Shown: positions 1 to 6,942 of the stretch, in pieces
Layout of the letters: every line of letters begins with the position of its first letter
How positions within the stretch are numbered: position 1 is the first letter of the stretch
Origin: Oscillospiraceae bacterium
Lineage (GTDB): Bacteria > Bacillota > Clostridia > Oscillospirales > Oscillospiraceae
Direction: 5' to 3'
Assembly (NCBI GenBank): GCA_017405545.1
Contig: JAFRAF010000082.1
Span: forward strand, 1 to 11,852
DNA: 11,852 nt
Notes under the pieces: model-generated
Seen by the model: only the letters and a program-made list of their open reading frames with translations
What the model was told of the DNA's origin: nothing
Databases searched by the model: none
Program-made: the position numbers and the translations under genes

Positions 1-809
1 CATTTGAGATAAAAGACAGCTATAAGTTTTACGACCTTGTGGAGCTTATCGCAAGACTGAGAGGGGCGAACGGCTGCCCCTGGGACAGGGAACAGACCCA
101 TGAGAGCATACGCCGCAACCTGATAGAGGAAGCCTGTGAGGCGGCTGAGGCCATAGACGACCGGGACCCGGAACATCTCAAGGAGGAGCTGGGGGACGTG
201 CTCATGCAAGTGGTATTCCACTCGGGCATCGAGTCGGACGCCGGCAGGTTTGACATAGACGACGTGGTGGACGGCACCTGCAAAAAGCTGGTCAGCAGAC
301 ACCCTCATGTGTTCGGAGACGTGCAGGTGGGGGGCTCCGAGGACGTGCTGAAAAACTGGGACGAGATAAAAAAGCACGAGCGCAAGCAGACCTATACCTC
401 CGAGACCATGCGCTATGTTTCCAAGGGCCTGCCAGCCCTGTGGCACGCGGAAAAGGTACAGGGCAAGGCCGCCAAGGTGGGTTTTGACTGGCCGGACGTA
501 CAGGGGGCGCTGGACAAGCTCAGCGAGGAGCTGGACGAACTCAAGACGGCCATAGCCGAGGGCAAGGGACAGATGGAGGAGCTGGGCGACCTGTTCTTCG
601 CCGCTGTGAACGTGGCCAGATTCATAGACTGCGACCCGGAGGACGCCCTGAAGGCCAGCACCATGAAGTTCATAGACCGCTTTGAGCGGGCGGAGCACAT
701 AGCCTCGGTCCAGGGCAAGAGCTTTGCGGATCTGGATCTGCAGGCCCAGGACGAGCTTTACAACAAGGCAAAGGCCATGCTCAGAGGGAAAAACGATGAA
801 CAGAACTGA
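1..809 (+). CDS. mazG: MazG nucleoside triphosphate pyrophosphohydrolase, 5' end outside window
   Basis: All-alpha NTP pyrophosphohydrolase that hydrolyses (d)NTPs to NMP and pyrophosphate, a house-cleaning role in the cytoplasm. Two MazG repeats are visible. The first has GCPWDREQT followed by EEACEAAEAI and EELGDVLMQ, the ExxE...ExxD metal-binding pattern. The second has KVGFDWPD, then EELDEL and EELGDLFF. The first in-frame start codon in the window is a GTG at 39, but the frame is open back to base 3 and reads FEIKDSYKFYDLVEL, which resembles the N-terminus of clostridial MazG. The true start is therefore probably only a few codons upstream of the window. The visible part encodes 268 residues, close to a full two-domain MazG. 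The Bacillus orthologue YabN carries an extra N-terminal methylase domain; whether one precedes here cannot be seen. The stop overlaps the start of the HU gene, so the two are probably translationally coupled. Confidence 0.95.
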   Translation, partial: FEIKDSYKFYDLVELIARLRGANGCPWDREQTHESIRRNLIEEACEAAEAIDDRDPEHLKEELGDVLMQVVFHSGIESDAGRFDIDDVVDGTCKKLVSRHPHVFGDVQVGGSEDVLKNWDEIKKHERKQTYTSETMRYVSKGLPALWHAEKVQGKAAKVGFDWPDVQGALDKLSEELDELKTAIAEGKGQMEELGDLFFAAVNVARFIDCDPEDALKASTMKFIDRFERAEHIASVQGKSFADLDLQAQDELYNKAKAMLRGKNDEQN

Positions 810-1086
810 GCTGGCGGCCGCCCTTGCAGTGGAGCTGGGCATAAGGACCGACGAGGCTGAGCGCTTCACCATCGCCCTGTTCGACGAGATGAGCAATGCC
901 CTCTCCCGGGGGGAGAGCCTGAAGCTTGCCCATTTCGGGGCCTTTGAGATAAGGCGGAGAAAGGAGCACAGGGCGGTGAACATTTCCAGTGGCATGAGCT
1001 ATGTCATGCCGGAACGGAATGATGTGGTGTTCAGACCCGGAGCCGAGCTCAAGGAGAAAGTGAACCGCGGGGTGACTGAAGCATGA
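796..1086 (+). CDS. hup: HU/IHF-family DNA-binding protein with altered intercalation tip
   Basis: Small nucleoid protein of 96 residues that would bind and bend DNA as a dimer. The helical N-terminus (MNRTELAAALAVELGI) and the core FGAFEIRRR...VVFRPGAELKE align without gaps to E. coli HU over the last part of the protein. The start ATG at 796 lies inside the end of mazG (14-base overlap), and the longer upstream reading frame only repeats mazG sequence in another frame. The stop TGA shares bases with the next ATG (ATGA). The arm tip is unusual: the R-N-P motif whose proline (residue 63 in HU) wedges into DNA is V-N-I here. An HU gene between mazG and rqcP is a common clostridial arrangement, so the family call is secure, but how well this protein bends DNA is open. 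Confidence 0.9.
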   Translation: MNRTELAAALAVELGIRTDEAERFTIALFDEMSNALSRGESLKLAHFGAFEIRRRKEHRAVNISSGMSYVMPERNDVVFRPGAELKEKVNRGVTEA

Positions 1087-1325
1087 GGCTTGACAAATAC
1101 CTTAAGGTCTCGAGACTTATAAAAAGGCGCACGGTGGCCAGCGAGGCCTGCGGCGCAGGCAGGATTTACGCCAACGGAAAGGTCGCCAAGGCCTCCTACG
1201 ATGTGAAGGTGGGCGATGTGCTGGAGCTGGATTTCGCCGGCAGAGTTCTTAAGGTGGAGGTCCTGGACGTGTCCGAGCACGCCACGAAGGCGGACGCGTC
1301 GGGCATGTACAGAGAGATAGTGTAA
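1083..1325 (+). CDS. rqcP: RqcP/YabO-like S4-domain protein
   Basis: An 80-residue protein made almost entirely of one S4 RNA-binding domain: MRLDKYLKVSRLIKRRT at the N-terminus, then the GRIYANGKVAKASYDVKVGD turn typical of S4. In Bacillus the orthologue YabO (RqcP) binds stalled 50S subunits and works with RqcH to add alanine tails to nascent chains. The related Hsp15 of Proteobacteria is longer. The start overlaps the HU stop by four bases (ATGA), which implies translational coupling and places it third in the mazG operon. Length, basic N-terminus and gene order all agree. In Bacillus the next genes would be yabP, yabQ and divIC; none follows here. Confidence 0.92.
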   Translation: MRLDKYLKVSRLIKRRTVASEACGAGRIYANGKVAKASYDVKVGDVLELDFAGRVLKVEVLDVSEHATKADASGMYREIV

Positions 1326-1428
1326 AGCCTGCCGCCCGCAGACTCCGGCCCTGTGGGATTCGGACGGCGCTGAACAATCGAATAAAAACTGCGGACAACC
1401 GATAAATACGAGGGAAAGGAGGTAAAAT
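1326..1428 (+). promoter_or_regulatory. Intergenic leader with strong ribosome binding site
   Basis: This 103-base gap separates the mazG-hup-rqcP operon from the membrane-protein operon. It contains a near-perfect Shine-Dalgarno sequence, AAAGGAGGT at 1415-1423, five bases before the ATG at 1429. A GC-rich part (about 1330-1372) can fold imperfectly but has no T tract, so I do not call a terminator. I see no convincing promoter, and read-through from rqcP is possible. Confidence 0.7.
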
Positions 1429-2820
1429 ATGAGAAACAGAAAGAGGAAGTGGAATATAAACTATCTCTATATGGGCATGACCGCTTTCCTCGTCATTATC
1501 GCCAGCATAACCTTTTTCCTGATAGTGTCCCGCTGGTCGGACGTGATGAAGATCCTGGGCGTGCTTATAAAGGCTCTCAGTCCGGTTATATACGGAGTCG
1601 TTATAGCCTATCTGCTCAACAAGATCATGGTCCTTTCAGAGGCGCTTGTATTCAAAAAAGTCGGCACAAAGCTGGGCAAGGGCAACAGCAAAAAGGCCTT
1701 TAAATATACCCGTATTTTCTCCGCCCTGACAAGTGAGATAATAGGCTGGGGCCTGATAGTGGGCATGGTGGCGCTTGTGGCGCCGGAGGTGATCGCGAGC
1801 GTCGAGACGTTGATAAACCGCATGCCGGGTTATTACAACACGATCGTCGACTGGCTGAATAATCTGATGTGGTATACTCCGGATATGGAGGACACAGCTC
1901 TGGGTATTATCAACACCATATCAGAGTCCCTTACCAACTGGCTCAAGACCTCACTGCTGCCCAATATGACAACGCTGATAGCGGGCATCACCAGCGGCAT
2001 AAAGGGCATTGCGGTGGTGATATTCAACTTTATAATGGGCGGGATACTGTCCTTTTACCTGCTGTACAGGAAAGAGGAGTTTATCACCAAGATGAAGATG
2101 ATGATGTACAGCATCTTCCGTCCTAAGTACGCCAACGCCATCGTGCGGGAGGCATCCTTCATGCACAAGGCCTTCGGTGATTTCATCGCCGGCAAGATAC
2201 TCGATTCCCTCATAATCGGAATCATAGCCTTTATAGGACTGAGCATCCTGAGAATGCCCTATGTCACACTGATAAGCATACTCATAGGCATTACGAATGT
2301 AATACCCATGTTCGGACCCATTATCGGTGCCATACCGGCTGCGCTGCTGGTGCTGGTGGAGAGCCCCGTAAAGTGCCTTGTTTTCATCGTGTTCGCCTTC
2401 CTGCTGCAGCAGTTCGACGGCAACATCCTGGGACCGAAGATACTTGGGGGAGTCTCCGGCATGTCGGGCTTCTGGATAATGGTCGCCATACTGTTCTTCG
2501 GCAATCTCTTCAGCTTTGCCGGCATGATACTGGGCGTGCCCATTTTATCCGTGATCCTGAATATCCTGAGACGCTTTAAGAACAGAAAGCTCAAGGCCGC
2601 GGGCCTGCCCACGGATACGGACCACTTCGCGGACATAGACCGGGTGGACCCGGATACGGGTCAGCCGAGATACAAAGACGGCGCCGGGCCGCCGGATAAT
2701 GACAGCGATGTCCCGGGGGAAGTGTTCATACCCGAACCCCTTCGGAACAGTAGAACGCCGAAGGCGGAGCTTCCGAAGGACGAGACGCCGAAAACAAGTA
2801 TTGACAGGGAGGAAAACTGA
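1429..2820 (+). CDS. AI-2E/PerM family membrane transporter
   Basis: A 463-residue integral membrane protein of the AI-2E (PerM/TqsA-like) family. Members export or exchange small molecules, and some act as cation/proton antiporters; the substrate here cannot be told from sequence. An N-terminal basic patch (MRNRKRKW) precedes hydrophobic segments near residues 15-35 and 45-65, more follow at about 100-125, and the C-terminal half is almost continuously hydrophobic. Family hallmarks are NVIPMFGPIIGAIPAALL near residue 288 and the LLQQFDGNILGPKILGG segment near 325. After about residue 385 comes a hydrophilic tail of some 75 residues rich in Pro, Asp, Glu and Lys, probably cytoplasmic and longer than usual. 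The stop overlaps the next start (TGATG), so it is coupled to the NYN gene. Confidence 0.92.
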   Translation: MRNRKRKWNINYLYMGMTAFLVIIASITFFLIVSRWSDVMKILGVLIKALSPVIYGVVIAYLLNKIMVLSEALVFKKVGTKLGKGNSKKAFKYTRIFSALTSEIIGWGLIVGMVALVAPEVIASVETLINRMPGYYNTIVDWLNNLMWYTPDMEDTALGIINTISESLTNWLKTSLLPNMTTLIAGITSGIKGIAVVIFNFIMGGILSFYLLYRKEEFITKMKMMMYSIFRPKYANAIVREASFMHKAFGDFIAGKILDSLIIGIIAFIGLSILRMPYVTLISILIGITNVIPMFGPIIGAIPAALLVLVESPVKCLVFIVFAFLLQQFDGNILGPKILGGVSGMSGFWIMVAILFFGNLFSFAGMILGVPILSVILNILRRFKNRKLKAAGLPTDTDHFADIDRVDPDTGQPRYKDGAGPPDNDSDVPGEVFIPEPLRNSRTPKAELPKDETPKTSIDREEN

Positions 2821-3632
2821 TGTCGATAGATAATCCGCGGCTGGCGGTATTGATAGACGCCGACAATGTGCCGCGGAGCTGCCTCAAGGGAGTCCTTGAG
2901 GAGGTGGCGGTACTGGGCGTGCCCACCATAAAGAGGATATACGGGGACTGGACCAGCCCTCTGCTGGGCAACTGGAAGGCCTCGCTACTGGAAAACGCTG
3001 TAACGCCCATACAGCAGTACGGGTACACCACCGGAAAGAATTCAACGGATTCGGCCATGATAATAGACGCCATGGACATCCTGTACTCCGGAAGAGTGGA
3101 CGGCTTTGTGCTGGTATCCAGCGATTCTGATTTTACACGACTTGCCATTCGCCTGAGAGAGGCCGGCATGTGGGTGCTGGGCATTGGGGAGAAGAAAACC
3201 CCCCAGCCCTTTATAGTCGCCTGCGACAAGTTCATATATATCGAGGTCATCCGCTCCAAGAGCAATCCCGAGCCGGAGGATGCCCACGCCGCGGAGAAGA
3301 AAAAACGCGCCGTCAAAGCCGTCCGCCCGGAGCGGCCGGAGCGGTCGGAGAAGACGGAAAAGCACGAAAGACCGCAGATACCGGAGAGCGTTGTGCAGCT
3401 CATTGCGGATTCAGTGGGGGACATCGCCTCCCTGACCGACGGCGACGGCTGGGTGTTTATGGGTGAGCTGGGAAACCTAATCCTGAAGAAGCAGCCCGAT
3501 TTTGACAACCGGAATTTCGGCTTCAAAAGTCTGAGCTCCATGATTAAATCCATAGACCGCTTTGAGGTGGATTTCAGACAGACTACGGACCCGAACATAA
3601 AGCACCCCTACGTGAGGGACAGGGAAGCCTGA
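2820..3632 (+). CDS. NYN-domain putative ribonuclease with C-terminal LOTUS (OST-HTH) domain
   Basis: A 270-residue protein with two domains. Residues 6-145 form a NYN domain of the PIN-like nuclease fold. The acidic active-site candidates are D13, D15 (LIDADN), D43 (YGDW), D77 in the KNSTDSAMIIDAMD stretch, and D102 and D104 (SSDSDF). A charged Lys/Arg/Glu-rich linker spans about 150-185. Residues 187-265 fit a LOTUS/OST-HTH module (VVQLIADSV...WVFMGELGNLILKK...FGFKSLSSMI), a fold known to bind RNA, including G-rich or G-quadruplex RNA in other systems. The whole protein belongs to the bacterial group related to the NYN-LOTUS part of eukaryotic MARF1. It is probably a cytoplasmic metal-dependent RNase; its target is unknown. 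It overlaps both neighbours by one base (TGATG), so the three genes are probably made together. Confidence 0.9.
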   Translation: MSIDNPRLAVLIDADNVPRSCLKGVLEEVAVLGVPTIKRIYGDWTSPLLGNWKASLLENAVTPIQQYGYTTGKNSTDSAMIIDAMDILYSGRVDGFVLVSSDSDFTRLAIRLREAGMWVLGIGEKKTPQPFIVACDKFIYIEVIRSKSNPEPEDAHAAEKKKRAVKAVRPERPERSEKTEKHERPQIPESVVQLIADSVGDIASLTDGDGWVFMGELGNLILKKQPDFDNRNFGFKSLSSMIKSIDRFEVDFRQTTDPNIKHPYVRDREA

Positions 3633-4498
3633 TGAGTCGAAGACCAAAAAGGAAGAAACGAAAACGCAGATTCCCATGGCTGCTGTTTATCATCGCCGTA
3701 TTGGCCCTGATGGTATGGGACAGCAATACGAGACTTGTGACGGACAGCTGCGACATAAAGCTGGATGGCCTGTCGGAGGACTTCGACGGCTTCCGCATCG
3801 TGCAGATATCCGACACCCACGCTGCCCGCTTCGGGGACGGCAACGAAAAGCTGTTCAGGGCCGTGGCCGTGGCAAAGCCGGATATCATAGCCGTTACGGG
3901 CGACCTTCTCACGGTGAAGCGGAACGGGGAATATGACCCCGCCCAGCTGGACGCCGCCATGGAGCTCATGGACGGACTGACGGATATAGCGCCCGTGTAC
4001 TTCGTCACAGGCAACCACGACTGGGCCTCCGGCGACATCATCCGCCTGCTGGAGGGGATAGAGGAGAGCGGCGCGCATATCCTGCGCAACAGCTTCGTGA
4101 CCCTGCAGGCGCAGAACGGGGGACAGCTCGTCCTGGCCGGGGTGGACGACCCCAACGGACCGGCGGACATGCTGACACCGGAGGGGCTCATGGAGGAGAT
4201 AGAGGCAGAAGAGCCAGACCTGCCGGTAATACTGCTGGCCCACAGGAACAACCGGGCGGAGGACTACGCCGCCTGCGGCTATGACCTGATACTCTGCGGA
4301 CACGGCCACGGCGGAGTGGTGAGACTGCCCTTTGTGGGCGGCGTGTTCGGCATGGACAAGACCTTTTTCCCCGAGTATGACGCGGGCCTGTTCGACATAG
4401 GCCATACACAGCTTATGGTGTCCCGGGGCCTGGGAAACTCCGTGGGTATAAGATTTTTGAATAACCCGGAAATAGTGGCCGTGGATTTGCGGTCATAA
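3632..4498 (+). CDS. YkuE-like membrane-anchored metallophosphoesterase
   Basis: A 288-residue calcineurin-like phosphoesterase. The N-terminus has a dense run of Lys and Arg (residues 3-13) followed by one hydrophobic helix (about 14-29), an uncleaved signal-anchor layout that would put the catalytic domain outside the membrane. Metal-binding motifs appear in order: SDTH (D61, H63), TGDLL (D91), GNHDW (N128, H129), LLAH (H204) and GHGHGG (H224, H226). Most relatives have GHTHGG; here Thr is replaced by Gly, but both His are kept. The Bacillus relative YkuE is a secreted phosphodiesterase of unclear natural substrate; the substrate here cannot be inferred. It overlaps the NYN gene by one base and ends the operon. 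Confidence 0.92.
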   Translation: MSRRPKRKKRKRRFPWLLFIIAVLALMVWDSNTRLVTDSCDIKLDGLSEDFDGFRIVQISDTHAARFGDGNEKLFRAVAVAKPDIIAVTGDLLTVKRNGEYDPAQLDAAMELMDGLTDIAPVYFVTGNHDWASGDIIRLLEGIEESGAHILRNSFVTLQAQNGGQLVLAGVDDPNGPADMLTPEGLMEEIEAEEPDLPVILLAHRNNRAEDYAACGYDLILCGHGHGGVVRLPFVGGVFGMDKTFFPEYDAGLFDIGHTQLMVSRGLGNSVGIRFLNNPEIVAVDLRS

Positions 4499-4527
4499 AT
4501 CACGCGCTCCGGCATATACTGGTTTGT

Positions 4528-4555
4528 ATGGCAGGCGCGGCGCTGTGTCTGCCAT
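4528..4555 (+). other. Hairpin in leader of prfB region
   Basis: ATGGCAG at 4528-4534 pairs perfectly with CTGCCAT at 4549-4555, with a GC-rich loop between. There is no T tract after it, so it is not an obvious intrinsic terminator. It lies between the phosphoesterase and the 29-codon ORF and may be a leader or mRNA-processing structure. Confidence 0.35.
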
Positions 4556-4606
4556 GGAAAAGGCGGCGCAGGCTGCGTTTATCATATATGTCAGGAGGCG
4601 GATAGT

Positions 4607-4696
4607 ATGAAGAAGAATACCGCGCCGAAGCCCCGGATGCCCGATATAGACGACCTCATATTCGGGCCGGTGAGCACGGCGCCCAGCGGAAGATAA
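4607..4696 (+). CDS. Possible small ORF (29 residues) upstream of prfB
   Basis: This short frame starts with ATG eight bases after a strong AGGAGG (4593-4598) and reads MKKNTAPKPRMPDIDDLIFG and nine more residues, ending in TAA. The N-terminus is basic and Pro-rich, followed by an acidic-hydrophobic DIDDLIF motif. I do not recognise it. The ribosome binding site is far better than that of prfB, which begins 34 bases later, so translation here could help ribosomes reach prfB. Conservation of the peptide in relatives would be needed to accept it as a gene. Confidence 0.4.
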   Translation: MKKNTAPKPRMPDIDDLIFGPVSTAPSGR

Positions 4697-4730
4697 GAAG
4701 AAAAACATATACGAAAGAGCGGTCGATTAT

Positions 4731-5840
4731 ATGATGATTGAATACGAGGATTACAAATCCAGGATTCTGGGCATAAAGCCCGATCTTGAGAATCTGGGAG
4801 AGGCGCTCAAGCTGGACGAGGCGAGGGACGAGATAGTTAAACTCGAAAAGGAGAGCGCGGGCGAGGGCTTCTGGTCCGACCTTGAAAAGTCCCAGAAGGT
4901 GCTGCAGAAGATAAAACAGCTCAAGCACAAGTGCGAAAAATACGACAGGCTGGTGTCCAGATGGGAGGATATGCTCACCCTTTGCACCATGGCCATTGAG
5001 GAAAACGACGAGACCCTGCTGCCGGAGCTGAGCGAGGAGTTCAGCCAGTTTTCCGGCGCGCTGGAGGAGGCCCGGCTCTCCACCCTGCTTTCGGGGGAGT
5101 ACGACTCCTGCAACGTCATCATCAACTTCCACGCCGGAGCCGGCGGGACGGAGGCCCAGGACTGGACCGGCATGCTCTACCGCATGTACACCCGCTGGGC
5201 CGAGCGCCACGACTGCAAGTGTACGGTGCTGGACTATATCGGCGGCGAGGAAGCGGGCATCAAGTCCGCGGCCCTGTCCATCGAGGGCGAGAACGTCTAC
5301 GGCTTTCTCAAGAGCGAAAACGGCATACACAGGCTGGTGAGGGTGTCCCCCTTCGACGCCATGGGCCGCAGGCACACCTCCTTTGCGGCCATAGAGGTCA
5401 TGCCGGACATAGACGACGACACCACCATAGAGATACGGCCCGAGGATATTGAGATGCAGGTCTACCGCTCCTCCGGGGCGGGAGGCCAGCACGTAAACAA
5501 GACCTCCTCCGCCGTCAGGCTCATTCACATCCCCACGGGTGTGATAGTGGCCTGCCAGACCGAGCGGAGCCAGCACCAGAACAGGGAGTACGCCATGCGC
5601 ATGCTCCGCTCAAAGCTCCTCGAGATAAAGGAGAGAGAGCATCTGGACAAGATAGAGGACATAAAGGGCGAGCAGATGAAAATACAGTGGGGCAGCCAGA
5701 TACGCTCCTATGTTTTCATGCCCTATACTCTGGTCAAGGACCACCGCACCGGCTTTGAAAACGGCAACATCAACGCCGTTATGGACGGAGATATCGACGG
5801 CTTTATAAACGCATATCTCACCCAGAAGGCCGGGGAATGA
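4731..5840 (+). CDS. prfB: Peptide chain release factor 2 (RF2), no frameshift
   Basis: A 369-residue class I release factor that recognises UAA and UGA and triggers peptide release in the ribosome. Diagnostic motifs are SPF (206-208), the stop-codon recognition tripeptide of RF2 (RF1 has P-x-T), and GGQ (251-253) in SSGAGGQHVNKTSSAVRL, whose Gln enters the peptidyl transferase centre. The domain 1 coiled region (about 20-110) is complete. In many bacteria prfB has an in-frame UGA near codon 25 that needs a +1 shift; here this region (ENLGEALKLDEARDEI) reads straight through. Start choice: tandem ATG codons at 4731 and 4734, with no upstream start before an in-frame stop at 4671. The Shine-Dalgarno is weak. 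A terminator follows 20 bases after the stop. Confidence 0.97.
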   Translation: MMIEYEDYKSRILGIKPDLENLGEALKLDEARDEIVKLEKESAGEGFWSDLEKSQKVLQKIKQLKHKCEKYDRLVSRWEDMLTLCTMAIEENDETLLPELSEEFSQFSGALEEARLSTLLSGEYDSCNVIINFHAGAGGTEAQDWTGMLYRMYTRWAERHDCKCTVLDYIGGEEAGIKSAALSIEGENVYGFLKSENGIHRLVRVSPFDAMGRRHTSFAAIEVMPDIDDDTTIEIRPEDIEMQVYRSSGAGGQHVNKTSSAVRLIHIPTGVIVACQTERSQHQNREYAMRMLRSKLLEIKEREHLDKIEDIKGEQMKIQWGSQIRSYVFMPYTLVKDHRTGFENGNINAVMDGDIDGFINAYLTQKAGE

Positions 5841-5860
5841 GCTTGCAAGCTGCATAAATA

Positions 5861-5893
5861 AACAGGCGAGGACCGGGGGTCCGCGCCTGTTTT
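5861..5893 (+). terminator. Rho-independent terminator after prfB, likely bidirectional
   Basis: AACAGGCG and GGACC on the left pair with GGTCC and CGCCTGTT on the right, a 14-bp stem with one A-C mismatch on this strand, followed by TTTT. On the minus strand the same stem is followed by TTTATTTAT, so it should also stop transcription coming from the panE-like gene. Confidence 0.88.
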
Positions 5894-5910
5894 GCGCATA
5901 TGGGGATATG

Positions 5911-5947
5911 TAATCAAACAGCAGACACTTTGTCCGCCGTTTGATTA
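5911..5947 (-). terminator. Hairpin containing the panE-like stop codon
   Basis: TAATCAAAC on one side and GTTTGATTA on the other pair perfectly as outer stem. The inner part pairs fully only as minus-strand RNA, where two positions become G-U pairs; on the plus strand they are A-C mismatches. The stop codon of the panE-like gene (5945-5947) lies inside the stem. There is no T run right after it, so it may act as a 3' stabiliser, with the next hairpin downstream (5861-5893) as the real terminator. Confidence 0.6.
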
Positions 5948-6880
5948 TTTCTTTTTCTCGGCCCGGGCCTCCAGCTCTTTTATCCTGTCGTAGAGCCGGC
6001 GGTTCACCGGGGTCTCGATGCCGTGCTTTTCGGCCAGCCGCAGGACCGTGCCCGCGAAGAGCTCCACCTCGGTCTTCCGGCCCGCGACCGCGTCCTGCCG
6101 CATGGACGGCATGCTGTCGGGGGTGAGACTGCGCATGAGGGCGATGTAATTGTCTATCTCCTCCTCGGCGATGTCTATGCCCTCCAGCCGCGCCACCTCT
6201 CTGGCCTCCCGCATGGCGCCCTTCATGGTCTCAAAGGCCTCGCCCGGCTGTGTGGCCCCGCCGTAGCCGGTCTCATAGGCCATGCAGGTCTGGTTGATGC
6301 CCACGTTGAGCATGAATTTGCTCCACATCCTGTTGCGTATGTCGTCCTCCACCTTGAAGGGTATGTCCGCCTTTTCCAGAAAGTCCGCCAGCTTTTCAAG
6401 GCGTCGGCGGCATATGTCGGGAGCTCCCTCGGGCACGCCTATGCGCAGCTCGCCGGGGATGGAGTACTTGAGGGCCCCGCCGAAGCGGACCGCGTCCATG
6501 CCCTGGGCCACGCACCAGACCAGCTTGTCAAAGCCGAAGCGGGCCCCTAATATCTCCTCGCTGGTGACGCCGTTGAGTATTGATATGATGGTGGTGTCCT
6601 CGCCCACGCAGGGGGCGGCGGCCTCCATGGCTCCGTCCAGACCGGTGGCCTTGACGGCGATGATCACAAGGTCGACGGGGCCGCAGTCCGCCATGGGGCG
6701 GAAGGGGAAGTCCCGCCTTTCGCCGTTTATGGTGAATTCCGTCCCGGCGTAGCGCCTGACCCGCTCGTCGTCTATGGGGCAGCACAGGGCCTCAGGGCCT
6801 ATATTCTTCATGATGCGGTCGGCAAAAAGCATGCCCAGCGCCCCGAGGCCCACTATGGCTACTGAAGTGATTTCCTTCAT
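5945..6880 (-). CDS. Ketopantoate reductase (ApbA/PanE family)
   Basis: A 311-residue NADPH-dependent dehydrogenase of the ApbA/PanE family, which reduces 2-dehydropantoate to pantoate for coenzyme A synthesis. The N-terminal Rossmann domain starts with VAIVGLGALGMLFA (GxGxxG at 11-16), followed by AVKATG (K77) and ILNGV (N103). The C-terminal helical domain has the catalytic Lys in WSKFMLNVGINQ (K188, with N192 and N196), and SMRQD...GRKTEVE near 259-273, which supplies the substrate-binding Ser and Glu. No panB, panC or panD is nearby, and the family includes paralogues with other 2-ketoacid substrates, so I withhold the symbol panE. Start ATG at 6880 with GGAGA (6887-6891) six bases upstream. 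It has its own promoter and converges on prfB. Confidence 0.88.
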   Translation of the reverse strand: MKEITSVAIVGLGALGMLFADRIMKNIGPEALCCPIDDERVRRYAGTEFTINGERRDFPFRPMADCGPVDLVIIAVKATGLDGAMEAAAPCVGEDTTIISILNGVTSEEILGARFGFDKLVWCVAQGMDAVRFGGALKYSIPGELRIGVPEGAPDICRRRLEKLADFLEKADIPFKVEDDIRNRMWSKFMLNVGINQTCMAYETGYGGATQPGEAFETMKGAMREAREVARLEGIDIAEEEIDNYIALMRSLTPDSMPSMRQDAVAGRKTEVELFAGTVLRLAEKHGIETPVNRRLYDRIKELEARAEKKK

Positions 6881-6913
6881 GATGATTCTCCGTTCAAAAG
6901 TTTGATTTGCACC

Positions 6914-6942
6914 ATTATACTATGCGCCGGGGAAAAAATAAA
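6914..6942 (-). promoter_or_regulatory. Promoter of the ketopantoate reductase gene
   Basis: On the minus strand a perfect TATAAT sits at 6914-6919. At 17 bases spacing the -35 is TTTATT (6937-6942), a weak match. Transcription would start near 6907, giving a leader of about 27 bases that contains the GGAGA ribosome binding site. Confidence 0.6.

Noticed and set aside
2726..3598. 290-codon minus-strand frame opposite the NYN gene
   Set aside because: Ser/Arg/Pro-rich shadow with no motif; the plus-strand frame has clear NYN and LOTUS motifs and overlapping operon partners.
4656..5576. 306-codon minus-strand frame opposite prfB
   Set aside because: Antisense to a conserved release factor and without a domain.
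4607..5840. A +1 frameshift from the 29-codon ORF into prfB
   Set aside because: The frames are offset by +1, but the small ORF ends in TAA, not TGA, no CTTTGA-type slip site or internal Shine-Dalgarno is present at the junction, and prfB is complete from its own ATG.
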